A stretch of DNA of 64,000 nt from Bacillus pumilus (lineage in GTDB: Bacteria > Bacillota > Bacilli > Bacillales > Bacillaceae): positions 248,001 through 312,000 of the forward strand of contig NZ_CP047089.1 of NCBI RefSeq assembly GCF_009937765.1. Direction: 5' to 3'. Below are positions 6,915-16,966 of this stretch, piece by piece. The notes beneath the pieces were generated by a model. That model did not search any database. It was not told where the DNA came from and saw only the letters and a program-made list of their open reading frames with translations. Both the position numbers and the translations under genes were made by a program. Position 1 is the first letter of the stretch, and every line of letters starts with the position of its first letter.

Positions 6915-7346
6915 ATGAAGAAAGACATGTATAGCCTTTTTCAAAAGTATCAAGAAGTTGTCATGTATCTTGTGATGGGTGTGTGTACAACCATCGTCAA
7001 CATAGTCAGCTTCTACTTATTCGTTGAGATGTTTTCCATGGATTATAAAACAGCTACAGTTGTTTCATGGGTATTTGCTGTTCTCTTTGCTTATATCACC
7101 AATAAGAAGTATGTCTTCAAGCAAAAGGCTCGTGATACGAAAAGCCTTATGCGTGAGCTTTCTTCATTTTTTAGTGTTCGTCTCATGTCTCTAGGTGTCG
7201 ATCTGGGGCTGATGATTTTATTTGTGAGCCAAATGGCGCTCAATGAAACGGTCGCAAAAATTCTTGTCAACTTTGTGATTGTGGTCGTGAATTACGTCGC
7301 CAGTAAATGGTTCGTCTTCAAGAAAACAAAAGAAGATGCGATTTAA
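6915..7346 (+). CDS. gtcA: GtrA/GtcA-family membrane protein
   Basis: A 143-residue protein (or 139 from the ATG at 6927) with four membrane helices. The N-terminal helix region carries VMYLVMGVCTTIVNI, the second half of the loop holds the family signature FAYITNKKYVFK, and the end has VNYVASKWFVFKK. GtrA/GtcA proteins are thought to flip lipid-linked sugars for glycosylation of teichoic acids or other polymers. The longer open frame upstream of 6915 lacks family similarity. The location next to the gal locus agrees with gtcA of B. subtilis. Linkage with galE (UDP-galactose/UDP-glucose) downstream is suggestive but not proof of a pathway. Confidence 0.8.
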   Translation: MKKDMYSLFQKYQEVVMYLVMGVCTTIVNIVSFYLFVEMFSMDYKTATVVSWVFAVLFAYITNKKYVFKQKARDTKSLMRELSSFFSVRLMSLGVDLGLMILFVSQMALNETVAKILVNFVIVVVNYVASKWFVFKKTKEDAI

Positions 7347-7373
7347 CATATGAAAAAAGATAGGTGATGTGAA

Positions 7374-7631
7374 ATGAGCAGCAGGCCAGACGAATTATAT
7401 GACGTCATATATCAGCAAACAGAAAAGCAGCATGAACAAGTGTTGAGGCTAGTCAAAGAAATGACCGCACATCCAGAATCGTTTTCGGAACAAGAAAAGG
7501 AAAAGATCAACCGAATGGACATTGCGCTTCAAACAGCAACGGACATTTTGGAAAACTTAATGACACCTGACACGCAAATGTCCATTGTTTTAAGACAAGG
7601 GAGAATTCATGTTGACCTGACGAAAGCGTAA
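7374..7631 (+). CDS. Small helical protein of unknown function
   Basis: An 85-residue, charged, mainly helical protein (MSSRPDELYDVIYQQTEKQ at the start) without membrane segment or signal peptide. GATAGGTGATGTGAA precedes the ATG. It begins 27 bases after gtcA and is followed by a terminator, so it is probably co-transcribed with gtcA. I do not recognise it. Confidence 0.65.
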   Translation: MSSRPDELYDVIYQQTEKQHEQVLRLVKEMTAHPESFSEQEKEKINRMDIALQTATDILENLMTPDTQMSIVLRQGRIHVDLTKA

Positions 7632-7635
7632 AAGA

Positions 7636-7668
7636 AGCAGCCAATTGTGAAAGCGGCTGCTTTTTATT
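7636..7668 (+). terminator. Terminator after the gtcA unit
   Basis: AGCAGCC and GGCTGCT pair across a 12-base loop, followed by TTTTATT; it abuts the convergent AraC-type gene and may serve both strands. Confidence 0.75.
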
Positions 7669-8512
7669 ATGCATCGCTTGTTTCCCGCAGTTGCTTTGGA
7701 GACATGCCGATTTTCTTTCGAAAGACTTTATTCAAGTAATTCGCATTTCTATAGCCGCACTGTATGGCGATTTCTTCAATCGAATATTTTGTTGTTTTCA
7801 ATAACGTTTCCGCCTTTTCTAACCGAATATTGGTTAGGTAGTGAATAGGTGTGAAGCCAGTGGCCTTTTTGAATTCCCTCGTAAAATGACTTTTGGATAA
7901 ACGTGCCGCAGCTGCCATATCGTCTGGGCCAATTTCTTCGTGAAAATGATGGCTGGCAAACAAGGCAGCTTGAACGATGGGCTCGGGCCATTTCTCCATT
8001 TGTCCCTCAAGCTTTGGCAAATATGAATACAGTTCCATGACAAATTGATAAGCAAGGCTAGACCCCTCAAATGGATTGGTAATCCGTCTTTCACTGGCTT
8101 CATCATAAATGGTCTTGAGCAGGCGGATCGGTCTGGAATTCGGATGAAAACGCATGACCTGCTTTCCTTGGTCAATAAATTGGTCAAAGCAAAGATCGCA
8201 GGATTCCCCGTAAAGCGTTAAATAGAGAAATTCCCAATGCTCACTGTCTTCTGGAAAATAATATTGGTAGGCACTAGGGCTTTTCACGAGAAAGGCCTGA
8301 CCCGGCAATACTTTGAAACGTTTTTCTCCGATTTCAATCATGCCATGTCCAGACAGTGTGAGCTGAAAAATGCACTTGCCCTGATCCTTCCGCTCCACGC
8401 CATTCCAGCTATATAACGAAGAAGATTGAACTTCCCAGCCAACAGACCAGATTTGTGCCGGCAATGTCACATCAGAATGGTGAAAACGAAATGCAAATGC
8501 TTCTTTCTTCAA
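7667..8512 (-). CDS. AraC-family transcriptional regulator
   Basis: A 281-residue protein from a TTG start (8512) with AGGAGGG eight bases upstream. The N-terminal half is a cupin-like ligand domain (LSGHGMIEIGEKRFKVLPGQ is the beta-barrel core). The last ~95 residues hold two helix-turn-helix units; the second carries the family signature EIAIQCGYRNANYLNKVFRK. It is divergent from the gal operon 176 bases away, so regulation of galactose use is a natural guess; no AraC operator could be read. Such a regulator is not part of the B. subtilis gal locus as I know it. Confidence 0.88.
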   Translation of the reverse strand: MKKEAFAFRFHHSDVTLPAQIWSVGWEVQSSSLYSWNGVERKDQGKCIFQLTLSGHGMIEIGEKRFKVLPGQAFLVKSPSAYQYYFPEDSEHWEFLYLTLYGESCDLCFDQFIDQGKQVMRFHPNSRPIRLLKTIYDEASERRITNPFEGSSLAYQFVMELYSYLPKLEGQMEKWPEPIVQAALFASHHFHEEIGPDDMAAAARLSKSHFTREFKKATGFTPIHYLTNIRLEKAETLLKTTKYSIEEIAIQCGYRNANYLNKVFRKKIGMSPKQLRETSDA

Positions 8513-8694
8513 ATTGGAAACCCTCCTTCACAGCAAAAAACAACCTTTTTCTATTTATAATCATGTTACACCTCATATCACATCGTACCATTCACAGCAA
8601 AAAAAGGGTATTTTTTAACGATTTTTTTACCATTGAACGGATGTTGCTGTGACAACTAAAATAAATAGTATCAGAAGAGAAAAGGGGAATGGAT

Positions 8695-9873
8695 ATGATC
8701 GGTACGTTACGCGCGGCATTTCACCAGCAATTTGGAGATAGAGAAGAACTTCGCTATTTTTTTGCCCCAGGAAGAGTGAACTTGATTGGTGAACATACAG
8801 ATTATAATGGAGGACATGTGTTTCCATGTGCGCTTACTCTCGGAACGTATGCTGCTTGTGCAAAACGTTCAGATGGCCGCATAAGAATGTATTCCTTGAA
8901 CTTTGAGGGCGATGGTGTGAAAGAATTCAATCTTTTTGAAATCGCTTACGTAGAATCGGACGGCTGGGCAAATTATCCGAAGGGTGTGTTCAAACAGTTT
9001 ATAGAAGCAGGAATGAAGATAGAAGAAGGCTTTGACATTGTGTACAGCGGCAATATTCCAAATGGGGCAGGTCTGTCTTCCTCTGCCTCCATAGAGCTTG
9101 TCACCGCTGTTCTCATCAATGAATGGCATTCATTCGGCGTTTCAAATGTCCAACTCGCTCTTCTTTCTCAGCGTGCAGAGAATGAATTTATTGGTGTCAA
9201 TTGCGGGATCATGGATCAGTTTTCGATTGCCCTTGGAAAAGAAGATCACGCCATTTTGCTCAATTGTGATACCCTTGCCTTCGAATATAGTACGTTTCGA
9301 CAAGATGGACTTGCGCTTGTCATCGCCAATACAAATAAAAAGCGGACACTGGCAGATTCCAAATATAATGAGCGCCGGGCAGAGTGTCAATCCGCTTTAA
9401 ATGATCTACAGAAAAAAATCGACATTACCCACTTATGTGAGCTCACTGCGGATGAATTTGCAGAGGTTGCCCACTTGATTGAAGATGACATCTGCCGCAA
9501 ACGGGCAAGACATGTCGTGACGGAAAATGAGCGGACCATAAGAGCGATAAATTTCTTGAAAAATGATAAAATTGAAAAGTTAGGCGCACTCATGAAGGCT
9601 TCTCATCTTTCATTAAAGAATGATTATGAAGTAACAGGACTTGAACTAGATGCACTGGCTGAAGCCGCTTGGCGGCACCCGGGAACGATTGGCTCCCGTA
9701 TGACAGGTGCAGGCTTTGGCGGATGCACGATCAGCATTGTGAAAGAAGAGCAGCTGGTGTCATTTATAGAAGAAACTGGTGCGATGTATCAAGAGAAAAC
9801 AGGCATTCAAGCCTCCTTTTACACAGCTGGAATTGGAGGCGGCGCAAGAGAACTCACGAAGGAGGAAGTGTAA
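8695..9873 (+). CDS. galK: Galactokinase
   Basis: A 392-residue GHMP kinase that phosphorylates galactose at C1 (Leloir pathway, cytoplasm). Signature [13 protein letters not shown] lies at residues 26-38, the ATP loop [11 protein letters not shown] near 123, and the C-terminal [12 protein letters not shown] motif near 335. AAGGGG is placed correctly for the ATG at 8695; another ATG six bases earlier is too close to it. The stop codon shares one base with the start of galE (TAATG). First gene of a four-gene operon. Confidence 0.95.
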   Translation: MIGTLRAAFHQQFGDREELRYFFAPGRVNLIGEHTDYNGGHVFPCALTLGTYAACAKRSDGRIRMYSLNFEGDGVKEFNLFEIAYVESDGWANYPKGVFKQFIEAGMKIEEGFDIVYSGNIPNGAGLSSSASIELVTAVLINEWHSFGVSNVQLALLSQRAENEFIGVNCGIMDQFSIALGKEDHAILLNCDTLAFEYSTFRQDGLALVIANTNKKRTLADSKYNERRAECQSALNDLQKKIDITHLCELTADEFAEVAHLIEDDICRKRARHVVTENERTIRAINFLKNDKIEKLGALMKASHLSLKNDYEVTGLELDALAEAAWRHPGTIGSRMTGAGFGGCTISIVKEEQLVSFIEETGAMYQEKTGIQASFYTAGIGGGARELTKEEV

Positions 9874-10865
9874 TGACAATTTTAGTTTGTGGAGGAGCAG
9901 GGTACATCGGCAGTCATGCGGTGGCGGCTCTTCTAGCGAAAGGCGAACGAGTAGTGGTAGTGGATAATTTGCAGACAGGCCACAAAGAAGCTGTTTTGGA
10001 AGGAGCTGTCTTAGAGAAGGGGGATTTACGAGATCACGCTTTTTTAAGACAGGTGTTCAAAACGCATCAAATAGAAGCGGTCATGCACTTTGCGGCAGAT
10101 TCACTTGTTGGGGAGAGTGTGACAGACCCGCTTAAGTACTATGACAACAACGTTGGCGGAGCAACTGCTTTACTACAAGTCATGAATGAATTTGATGTGA
10201 AGCACATCGTCTTCTCTTCCACTGCTGCTGCATACGGTGAACCGAAGCGGGTACCGATCGTTGAAACGGATGAAACGAACCCAACAAATCCTTATGGAGA
10301 AACGAAACTAGCGATTGAAAAAATGCTGAAGTGGTCTGAAGAAGCGTATGGAATAGAATACGTAGTGCTTCGCTACTTTAATGTAGCTGGTGCCCATACA
10401 GAAGGGCTTGTCGGAGAGGATCATCAGCCTGAGACGCATCTCATTCCAATTATTTTGCAAGTTGCTTTAGGAAAACGAGATCAAATCATGATTTATGGTG
10501 ATGATTATGAGACAGAGGATGGCACGTGTATTAGAGATTACATTCATGTGATGGATTTAGTAGAGGCACACATCCTAGCTGTTGACCGCTTGCGTGCTGG
10601 AAAAGGCAGTGCGACCTACAACTTAGGGAATGGAACAGGTTTCTCAGTGAAGCAGGTCGTAGAAGCCGTCAGAAAAGTCACGGGGCATGCCATCCCGGCA
10701 CAAGTGGCAAAAAGGCGCGCGGGAGATCCAGCAAAGCTGATTGCTTCTTCTGAAAAAGCGCTGCAAGAATTAGGATGGACACCTCAATATGCTGACCTTC
10801 ACACGATCATTCAGAGTGCGTGGGATTGGTTTCAAAAGCATCCAGATGGCTATCAAAGTGAATAA
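9873..10865 (+). CDS. galE: UDP-glucose 4-epimerase
   Basis: A 330-residue extended short-chain dehydrogenase. The NAD loop [10 protein letters not shown] is at residues 7-16, Ser/Thr of [11 protein letters not shown] at 115-117, and the catalytic YGETK (Tyr141, Lys145) follows. It interconverts UDP-glucose and UDP-galactose, closing the Leloir pathway. The ATG overlaps the galK stop and uses AAGGAGGAAG as ribosome binding site; a longer frame into galK is a shadow. Having galE inside galK-galT differs from B. subtilis 168, where galE is elsewhere. Confidence 0.95.
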   Translation: MTILVCGGAGYIGSHAVAALLAKGERVVVVDNLQTGHKEAVLEGAVLEKGDLRDHAFLRQVFKTHQIEAVMHFAADSLVGESVTDPLKYYDNNVGGATALLQVMNEFDVKHIVFSSTAAAYGEPKRVPIVETDETNPTNPYGETKLAIEKMLKWSEEAYGIEYVVLRYFNVAGAHTEGLVGEDHQPETHLIPIILQVALGKRDQIMIYGDDYETEDGTCIRDYIHVMDLVEAHILAVDRLRAGKGSATYNLGNGTGFSVKQVVEAVRKVTGHAIPAQVAKRRAGDPAKLIASSEKALQELGWTPQYADLHTIIQSAWDWFQKHPDGYQSE

Positions 10866-10899
10866 AACGTAAAGACAGGCAAGAGAGGGGGCAAAGGGA

Positions 10900-12420
10900 A
10901 TGGCGATTGATATTTTTGAAAAGCTGGAACAGCTGATTCAATATGGGATCAATAAAAAGCTCATAACATCACTAGATATCGAATATACGAGAAATCGATT
11001 GCTTGAGGTGCTCAGGCTTGATGAAGCGGAAACAAGAACAGTCCCAGGAGAAGAAGACCTTGAAGACATCTTAATGCCAATGCTCGATTGGGCAGTAGAA
11101 ACAGGGCTAATTCCTGAGGGGACGGATACGTATCGTGATTTACTAGATGCGAAAATTATGGGCTGTTTGGTGGCTCCTCCAAGTGTTATCTATGCGAAGT
11201 TTGAAGAAAAGCGCAAGCAGGAGGGACCGAAGGCTGCTACGAGCTGGTTCTATGAGATGCAGAAGCATGCCCATTACATTCATACAGGCAGGATCGCCAA
11301 AAATGTACAGTGGTTTACACCAACAGACGATGGCGTGCTGGAGATCACCATTAATCTATCAAAGCCAGAAAAAGATCCTAAAGCCATCGCTCAAGCGAAG
11401 AAGCTCAGTCAAAAGCAATATCCCCTTTGTCTCCTTTGTAAAGAAAACGTTGGGTTCGAGGGCAGGGTCAATCATCCAGCGAGACAGAATCATCGGATCA
11501 TTCCTGTGTCACTCTCAGGCGAATCGTGGTTTCTGCAATTTTCACCTTATGTGTACTACAACGAGCATTGCATAGTGTTCAAAGGCAAACATGAACCAAT
11601 GAGCATCACCAAAAAGACCTTTGAACGACTGCTTTCCTTCATATCTATATACCCGCACTATTTCATCGGGTCAAACGCCGACCTTCCGATTGTCGGAGGC
11701 AGTATATTAAGTCATGACCATTTTCAGGGCGGTGCACATGAATTTCCGATGGCAAAAGCAGAGATGGAAGAAGTCTTTTCTCTCAAAGCCTTTCCAAATG
11801 TGCGAGCTGGTATTGTGAAATGGCCGATGTCTGTGATCCGCCTTCGAAGCAGTGAGCAGCAGTCGCTCGCAGACGCAGCAGATTTTATCTTACATGAGTG
11901 GAAACTGTATTCAGATGAAGAGGTGGGGGTGATCGCTCATACAGGAGAGACTCCTCACAATACCATTACTCCTATTGCTCGGCGTCACGGGGATGACTAT
12001 GAATTAGATTTAGTGCTGCGTAATAACCGGACAAACAAGCAGCACCCGGACGGCATTTTCCATCCGCACGAAGAAGTTCACCATATTAAAAAAGAGAATA
12101 TCGGATTAATTGAAGTCATGGGCCTTGCTGTGCTTCCTGGTAGATTAGCAGAGGAATTAAGCCAATTAAAAGAGGCTTTACTATCCGAAAGTCCACTTGA
12201 AGAAATCAAAGCCCGTCCTGAAATCATGAAGCACGAGGCTTGGGCAAAGCGGATGCTTGAAGAGAACACCTTTACAGAGGATAATACTCAAACCATTTTA
12301 CAAAAAGAACTTGGTGTTATTTTTTCTCGAATTCTCTCACAGGCAGGTGTGTTTAAAAGAACTGAGCAAGGGAAAACAGCTTTTAACCGTTTCATTCAAA
12401 CACTTCAAACAGGCAGGTGA
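10900..12420 (+). CDS. galT: Galactose-1-phosphate uridylyltransferase, Firmicutes type II
   Basis: A 506-residue protein, the usual size of the type II GalT of Gram-positive bacteria (the E. coli type is ~350 and not alignable by eye). Characteristic segments include FSPYVYYNEHCIVFKGKHEP, GGSILSHDHFQGG (the His-rich active-site region) and THNTITPIARR-like PHNTITPIARRHG. It transfers UMP from UDP-glucose to galactose-1-phosphate. AGAGGGGG lies upstream of the ATG. It follows galE by 34 bases and the M24-type gene by four bases. Confidence 0.94.
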   Translation: MAIDIFEKLEQLIQYGINKKLITSLDIEYTRNRLLEVLRLDEAETRTVPGEEDLEDILMPMLDWAVETGLIPEGTDTYRDLLDAKIMGCLVAPPSVIYAKFEEKRKQEGPKAATSWFYEMQKHAHYIHTGRIAKNVQWFTPTDDGVLEITINLSKPEKDPKAIAQAKKLSQKQYPLCLLCKENVGFEGRVNHPARQNHRIIPVSLSGESWFLQFSPYVYYNEHCIVFKGKHEPMSITKKTFERLLSFISIYPHYFIGSNADLPIVGGSILSHDHFQGGAHEFPMAKAEMEEVFSLKAFPNVRAGIVKWPMSVIRLRSSEQQSLADAADFILHEWKLYSDEEVGVIAHTGETPHNTITPIARRHGDDYELDLVLRNNRTNKQHPDGIFHPHEEVHHIKKENIGLIEVMGLAVLPGRLAEELSQLKEALLSESPLEEIKARPEIMKHEAWAKRMLEENTFTEDNTQTILQKELGVIFSRILSQAGVFKRTEQGKTAFNRFIQTLQTGR

Positions 12421-12424
12421 TTAG

Positions 12425-13507
12425 ATGATTGAACAAGTAAGAGAGCTAATGGAAGATAAGCAGCTTGATGGTGTTTTGATTCAAAAACGAAATAACTTCT
12501 CATGGCTGACAGGCGGAAGAAGGAATCATATTGTGTTAAATACGCCAGAGGGTGTGTGCCAGCTACTCGTCTTAAAAGACGACATCGTTCTCATTGTGAA
12601 TCAAATGGAAGAAAAGCGGATCATTGAAGAAGAAATGGCGTACGTCGATCATCCGTTTCAAGTGGTCACAATGGATTGGTATGAGGATGAGACCCCATAC
12701 ATTCAAGAACTCACAAAAGGTAAACGAATTGGGACGGATATTCAAATGGAAGGATTCGAATGGATCGAACCGGATTTGTCGCATGTTCGCTCGATCCTAA
12801 CTGCTTCACAGCTCAGACAATATGAAAAACTCTGTCATGAAACAGCAGTCATTGTAGAAAGTGTCTGTCAAGAAATCGTTCCAGGGCAGACCGAGCACGA
12901 AATTGCTTCGCTTGTTGCTCAAAGAGCCATTGCTCAAGGGATGACGATAGAAGTCCTGCTTGTGGCAACAGATGATCGGATCCATCAATACCGTCACCCG
13001 ATTCCAACAGATAAAGCCCTTCAAAAGCACGCGCTTGTTGTTCTCTGCGCGGAGCGTCACGGGCTCGTTGCAAATGTCACAAGGTCTGTTTACTTTGGTC
13101 AGCTTCCGAAGGAGCTTGCAGAGAACAAAGAGCGGCTAGCACGAATTGACACGGTCATGAATGCCGCCACACGTCCTGGGAAAACATTAGGTGATGTTTT
13201 GAAAGCAGGTATTGCTCAGTATGAAAGAGAGGGCTTCCCTGATAGCTGGAAAAAGCTCCATCAAGGGGGAAAAACGGGATTTGTATCTAGGGAAATCATT
13301 GCCGTTCCTTCAGCAAAGGAAGAAATTCAGATGCATCAAGTGTTTACATGGAACCCTTCATTGCCTGGACTGAAATCAGAGGATACGATTGTGGTAGAAA
13401 AAGAGGGCAACCGTTTTTTAACGTATACAGGCAAGTGGACGTACATGGACATTGAACATGAAGGGAACATCTATAGACGACCTGACATCTTAGTGAGAGA
13501 TGAATAA
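12425..13507 (+). CDS. M24 (creatinase/aminopeptidase P) fold protein lacking most metal ligands
   Basis: A 360-residue protein. Residues 1-125 resemble the creatinase N-terminal domain, and ~130-350 the pita-bread fold with the landmarks HPIPTDK (191-197) and VTRSVYFG (218-225). In active M24 metallopeptidases five ligands (Asp, Asp, His, Glu, Glu) bind two metals. Here the first Asp position falls on Cys208/Ala209, the second is Asn217 (ANVTR instead of SD-x-TR), His279 is kept (HQGG), the third-region Glu is Asn310 (TWNP instead of EP), and only the last Glu seems kept. It may therefore be a non-peptidase, as creatinase itself is. It is the last gene of the gal operon; its role there is unknown. 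Confidence 0.8.
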   Translation: MIEQVRELMEDKQLDGVLIQKRNNFSWLTGGRRNHIVLNTPEGVCQLLVLKDDIVLIVNQMEEKRIIEEEMAYVDHPFQVVTMDWYEDETPYIQELTKGKRIGTDIQMEGFEWIEPDLSHVRSILTASQLRQYEKLCHETAVIVESVCQEIVPGQTEHEIASLVAQRAIAQGMTIEVLLVATDDRIHQYRHPIPTDKALQKHALVVLCAERHGLVANVTRSVYFGQLPKELAENKERLARIDTVMNAATRPGKTLGDVLKAGIAQYEREGFPDSWKKLHQGGKTGFVSREIIAVPSAKEEIQMHQVFTWNPSLPGLKSEDTIVVEKEGNRFLTYTGKWTYMDIEHEGNIYRRPDILVRDE

Positions 13508-13517
13508 ATGTAGATTG

Positions 13518-13538
13518 CCGGCGCTGAGCCGGTTTTTT
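13518..13538 (+). terminator. Terminator of the gal operon
   Basis: CCGGC and GCCGG enclose a five-base loop followed by six T, directly after the stop codon of the M24-type gene. Confidence 0.85.
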
Positions 13539-14020
13539 GCTGGAAGTCTTTAGAGAGATTCTACTAATTCAGCATCATTACCAATTCTTACAGCGTATAC
13601 ACAGAGGATCGATACTTTCTTTTCTTGTGAACTTGCGTTAAAATGAGTAAGGTTTTTGTTAAATGTGGGGATACCTATTTCGAAATTGTTTACCTAGATA
13701 AAATTTCATTAAGTTAAATTGAAATTTGACCAAACTTTTTTATTGTGGTAAACCTAAATTTGACAAAGTTCTTGATTGTTTGTCCTTTGCCTTCAACTCT
13801 CAACTTTTCAAAATCCTAGAAATTTATTGTGTGTGCAATAATATAAATTTATGTCGAATTTATGACATTTTAATAGAAATCTGTTGAAAAATAAATGAAC
13901 TTTTGAAAAAAGGGAAGCTAACTCTAACAGATTTTGATAGCATTACAAAGGGAAGAAAAGTTTTCGAAGGCAGATGGCTTTTCACAATTATTCAGCAATT
14001 TATACATTATCTAAGGAAGG
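13539..14020 (+). promoter_or_regulatory. Long upstream region of qoxABCD
   Basis: About 480 AT-rich bases without a gene. Two direct copies of AAATTTGAC occur at about 13724 and 13753, each providing a TTGAC-like -35, but no matching good -10 was found. Further AT-rich stretches near 13840 (ATAATATAAATT) could be -10 elements. Promoter assignment is open. Confidence 0.4.
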
Positions 14021-14980
14021 ATGGTGATCTTCTTGTTCAGAGCCATTAAACCTATGCTTTTATTAGCGATGCTCGTGAGTGTTTTTCTATTAGGAGGTTG
14101 CAGCAATATCGCTGTTTTAGATCCTAAAGGACCTGTCGCAGCACAACAAAAAGACTTAATCCTTTTATCCATCGGATTCATGCTCTTTATCGTTGGTGCG
14201 GTATTTGTATTGTTTACCATTATTTTGGTTAAATACCGTGAGCGTAAGGACGTTGGAAACGCCTCTTATAACCCAGAACTACACGGGAATACGCTTCTAG
14301 AAGTTGTCTGGACAGTGATCCCAATATTAATCGTTGCTGCCCTTTCAGTTCCAACTGTAAAAACCATTTACTCTTTGGAAGAGGCACCTCAAGCAACAAG
14401 CCATAAAGATCCTCTTGTCGTTTATGCTACAGCTGTTGATTGGAAATGGATTTTCAGCTATCCAGAGGAAAATATTGAGACAGTGAACTACTTAAACATT
14501 CCAAAAGATCAGCCGGTTTTATTCAAAATCACTTCTGCTGATACAATGGCATCACTATGGATTCCTCAGCTAGGCGGGGAGAAGTATGCGATGGCTGGAA
14601 TGGAGATGGAACAATATCTTCAAGCTGATCAAGTTGGCACATATGAAGGAAGAAACGCCAACTTCACAGGCGAGGGCTTTGCTCAACAAAAATTCAAAGT
14701 CAATGCGATGAAGCAGTCTGACTATGATAAATGGGTAAGCAAAACGAAAAAAGAAGCACCGAAGTTAACGAAGAAAACGTATGACTACTTGATGCTTCCT
14801 GATGCTGCAGATGTGCAGACATTCTCATCAACACATTTATCCTTTGCGAAGCATGGAGAGGATTCTGAATACGCACTCCAAGCACGCAAACGTTTAGGTT
14901 ACCAATCAGTTTCTCCGCATTCCAAAACAGATCCTTTCGAGAATGTGAAGAACTATAAAAGAAAACTAGATAATGAATAA
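14021..14980 (+). CDS. qoxA: Quinol oxidase aa3 subunit II
   Basis: A 319-residue lipoprotein: basic N-terminus, hydrophobic segment and lipobox LLGGC (Cys at ~residue 27), then a second membrane helix (LILLSIGFMLFIVGAVFVLF) and an extracellular cupredoxin-like domain. As expected for a quinol oxidase rather than cytochrome c oxidase, the CuA ligand motif is absent. It supports quinol oxidation and proton-pumping respiration with QoxB-D. AAGGAAGG overlaps the ATG at 14021; the GTG one codon later corresponds to the known B. subtilis start and may be the true one. Confidence 0.96.
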   Translation: MVIFLFRAIKPMLLLAMLVSVFLLGGCSNIAVLDPKGPVAAQQKDLILLSIGFMLFIVGAVFVLFTIILVKYRERKDVGNASYNPELHGNTLLEVVWTVIPILIVAALSVPTVKTIYSLEEAPQATSHKDPLVVYATAVDWKWIFSYPEENIETVNYLNIPKDQPVLFKITSADTMASLWIPQLGGEKYAMAGMEMEQYLQADQVGTYEGRNANFTGEGFAQQKFKVNAMKQSDYDKWVSKTKKEAPKLTKKTYDYLMLPDAADVQTFSSTHLSFAKHGEDSEYALQARKRLGYQSVSPHSKTDPFENVKNYKRKLDNE

Positions 14981-15007
14981 ACTGACTAAGGAAAGGAGGA
15001 GGCCGTT

Positions 15008-16966
15008 ATGCATTTGAAATGGGATGAGTTTTTTGTAACTGGAGACCCATTAATTCTTGGTGCGCAAATTTCTATCGCTCTTACTTCCATTGCTATCGTG
15101 TTTGTTTTAACCTACTTTAAAAAGTGGAAATGGCTCTGGAAAGAATGGCTAACATCAGTTGATCATAAAAAGCTTGGGATCATGTATATCCTTGCTGCTG
15201 TGATTATGTTCTTCCGCGGTGGGGTAGACGGACTGATGATGCGCGCACAGCTGGCGCTTCCTAATAATACGTTTTTAGATTCCAACCACTATAATGAAAT
15301 TTTCACAACGCATGGTACGATCATGATTTTATTCATGGCGATGCCATTTTTAATTGGTTTAATCAACGTCGTTGTACCTCTTCAAATTGGTGCGCGTGAC
15401 GTTGCATTCCCTTACTTGAACAACCTGAGTTTCTGGACATTTATGGTCGGAGCGATGCTGTTCAACATTTCCTTCGTTATTGGAGGATCACCAAGTGCAG
15501 GCTGGACGAGTTACATGCCGCTCGCCGGAAATGATTTCTCACCAGGACCTGGACAGAACTATTACTTGCTCGGGCTCCAAATTGCAGGTATTGGTACACT
15601 TATGACGGGTATTAACTTCATGGTGACCATCTTAAAAATGCGTACAAAAGGTATGACGCTCATGCGTATGCCAATGTTTACATGGACAACATTGATCACG
15701 TCTGTCATCATCGTATTCGCATTCCCTGTACTAACAGTTGCTTTAGCACTTATGACATTTGATCGTTTATTCGGTTCTGCATTCTTTACACTCGAAGCAG
15801 GCGGTATGCCAATGCTTTGGGCGAACCTTTTCTGGATTTGGGGACATCCTGAGGTATATATCGTTATCCTGCCGGCTTTCGGTATTTTCTCAGAAATCTT
15901 TGCGACGTTCTCAAGAAAACAGTTGTTTGGTTACAAAGCGATGGTTGTATCGATTGTGGCAATCTCTGTTCTTAGTTTCCTTGTGTGGGTTCACCACTTC
16001 TTTACAATGGGGAACAGTGCAGCGGTTAACTCATTCTTCTCGATTACAACAATGGCGATTTCCGTACCAACAGGTGTGAAAATCTTTAACTGGCTCTTTA
16101 CGATGTATCGAGGCCGTATCAGTTTTACTTCACCAATGCTTTGGGCACTTGGTTTCATCCCGAACTTTGTTATCGGTGGTGTCACTGGGGTTATGCTTGC
16201 GATGGCAGCTGCGGATTACCAGTACCATAATACGTACTTCCTAGTATCCCACTTCCACTATGTATTAATCGCAGGTACTGTCTTTGCATGTTTTGCTGGT
16301 CTTGTTTTCTGGTATCCAAAAATGTTTGGTTACAAGTTAAACGAAAGAATCGGCAAATGGTTCTTCTGGGTATTCATGATCGGATTTAACATCTGTTTCT
16401 TCCCGCAGTACTTCTTAGGACTGCAAGGAATGCCAAGACGTATTTATACGTACGGACCAGAAGATGGCTGGACTGCACTAAACTTTATTTCAACAATTGG
16501 TGCATTTATGATGGGTGTCGGATTCATCATCCTTTGCTACAACATTTACTACAGCTGGAGACACGCGAAACGTGAAGTGTCTGGAGACAGCTGGGGAGAA
16601 GGACGTACTCTTGACTGGGCGACATCTTCTGCAATTCCGCCGCATTATAACTTTGCAGCACTTCCAGAAGTGACAACACCAGATGCATTCCATCATTGGA
16701 AGCAAAACAATGTAGACGTTCATCCTGAGAAAGAATTCAAGAAAATTCACATGCCGCACAATTCAGGTAGACCGCTTATCATGTCTGCATTCTTCGGACT
16801 TGGAGCATTCGGTCTTGTATTTGAATGGTACTGGATTGGCGTTATTGGCTTAATCGGTGTATTCGCAACAATGATTTTACGTTCATTTGAATATGATGAT
16901 GGCTACTATATTCCTGTTGAAGAAGTGATTGAAACAGAGAAAAAGAATAAGGAGGCGCAAAAGTAA
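15008..16966 (+). CDS. qoxB: Quinol oxidase aa3 subunit I (heme-copper centre)
   Basis: A 652-residue polytopic membrane protein. [11 protein letters not shown] holds the CuB His and cross-linked Tyr, HHFFTMG the other two CuB His residues, and HFHYVLIAG the heme ligands; THGTIMILF carries the low-spin heme His. It reduces O2 to water and pumps protons. Ribosome binding site AAAGGAGGAGG. Near-identical in layout to B. subtilis QoxB. Stop and qoxC start overlap by one base (TAATG). Confidence 0.98.
   Translation: MHLKWDEFFVTGDPLILGAQISIALTSIAIVFVLTYFKKWKWLWKEWLTSVDHKKLGIMYILAAVIMFFRGGVDGLMMRAQLALPNNTFLDSNHYNEIFTTHGTIMILFMAMPFLIGLINVVVPLQIGARDVAFPYLNNLSFWTFMVGAMLFNISFVIGGSPSAGWTSYMPLAGNDFSPGPGQNYYLLGLQIAGIGTLMTGINFMVTILKMRTKGMTLMRMPMFTWTTLITSVIIVFAFPVLTVALALMTFDRLFGSAFFTLEAGGMPMLWANLFWIWGHPEVYIVILPAFGIFSEIFATFSRKQLFGYKAMVVSIVAISVLSFLVWVHHFFTMGNSAAVNSFFSITTMAISVPTGVKIFNWLFTMYRGRISFTSPMLWALGFIPNFVIGGVTGVMLAMAAADYQYHNTYFLVSHFHYVLIAGTVFACFAGLVFWYPKMFGYKLNERIGKWFFWVFMIGFNICFFPQYFLGLQGMPRRIYTYGPEDGWTALNFISTIGAFMMGVGFIILCYNIYYSWRHAKREVSGDSWGEGRTLDWATSSAIPPHYNFAALPEVTTPDAFHHWKQNNVDVHPEKEFKKIHMPHNSGRPLIMSAFFGLGAFGLVFEWYWIGVIGLIGVFATMILRSFEYDDGYYIPVEEVIETEKKNKEAQK

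Noticed and set aside
9669..9872. 68-codon extension of galE into galK
   Set aside because: It lies in another frame over the conserved galK C-terminus; galE family start and ribosome binding site are at 9873.
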